A DNA stretch of 64,000 bases, from positions 18,182 through 82,181 of the forward strand of contig NZ_SRYZ01000015.1 of NCBI RefSeq assembly GCF_004793475.1, given 5' to 3'. The translations under genes were made by a program, and so were the position numbers. Below the pieces are notes generated by a model. The model saw only the letters and a program-made list of their open reading frames with translations. It was not told where the DNA came from and ran no database searches. The stretch is from Bacteroides muris (ex Afrizal et al. 2022) (GTDB lineage: Bacteria > Bacteroidota > Bacteroidia > Bacteroidales > Bacteroidaceae). Positions 63,945 through 64,000 of this stretch are shown here, one piece after another; positions within the stretch are counted from its first letter, which is position 1, and every line of letters begins with the position of its first letter.

Positions 63945-63948
63945 GTCA

Positions 63949-64000
63949 CTACTGTCCCATTAAAATCTGAAAAAGTTCTTTGAAATTATTGAAATATAGT
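63949..64000 (-). other. 3' end of an unidentified frame at the window edge
   Basis: A minus-strand frame enters from the right edge and ends at TAG (63949-63951), four bases before the regulator ATG. The visible residues are LYFNNFKELFQILMGQ. It could be the end of the gene upstream in an operon, a frameshifted piece of the regulator, or the end of a transposase inserted in it. Nothing here decides among these. Confidence 0.3.

Overview
The window looks like chromosomal DNA of a gut Bacteroides (order Bacteroidales). The evidence is three SusC/SusD outer-membrane pairs, many -7 boxes of the Bacteroides form TAnnTTTG, Sec-lipoproteins, ATP-dependent PEP carboxykinase, a fused SecDF, and a GG-type C39 peptide exporter with a DUF3244-like protein. 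Species cannot be named from sequence alone.

Layout. 1-7.2 kb is housekeeping: an OmpA/TPR lipoprotein running off the left edge, xerD, aroQ, pyk, an O-methyltransferase, rbfA and a LolC/E-type permease. 7.2-9.3 kb is accessory: a 22-bp-period repeat array, an Rpn/PD-(D/E)XK gene with an internal 12-bp tandem repeat, and a frameshifted thioredoxin-like remnant. 9.4-14.4 kb is susCD pair 1. 14.9-21.5 kb holds a YfhO-like membrane protein, the mtnN-luxS pair of the activated methyl cycle, an acyl-CoA ligase and a cupin-type XRE regulator. 21.9-27.8 kb is susCD pair 2, behind a 513-bp promoter segment bounded by perfect 81-bp inverted repeats. 28-31.7 kb holds a secreted unknown, rpsO, typA and a nitroreductase lipoprotein. 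31.8-38.3 kb is susCD pair 3 with a discoidin-like lipoprotein, behind a 273-bp promoter segment bounded by perfect 16-bp inverted repeats. 38.5-44.4 kb is central metabolism: pckA, upp, korB-korA and tRNA-Arg(CCU). 44.4-45.0 kb is a non-coding repeat element. 45.1-57.7 kb holds a GH20 hexosaminidase, secDF, an M3 peptidase, an EEP-family protein, two overlapping rhomboid proteases, HU and argS. 57.8-64 kb is a peptide-export-like operon (DUF3244-like protein, short GT2, outer-membrane barrel, C39 ABC exporter, truncated membrane-fusion stub) with a LuxR-like regulator fragment upstream.

The most interesting signals are regulatory. The promoters of susCD pairs 2 and 3 both lie in segments bounded by inverted repeats, and both sets of repeats contain a related hyphenated dyad (AGTnC-N5-GAACT type). 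This suggests two invertible, phase-variable promoters served by one tyrosine recombinase. The peptide-export operon has a promoter preceded by two pairs of 11-bp direct repeats spaced 53 bp apart, which is what an activator-dependent promoter would look like. Two 22-bp-period arrays built on the dyad TTGCAG-N5-CTGCAA occur 37 kb apart, and one lies inside an element with perfect 32-bp inverted repeats.

Positions were counted by hand from the sequence and checked against reading frames where possible. Short sites may be off by a base or two.
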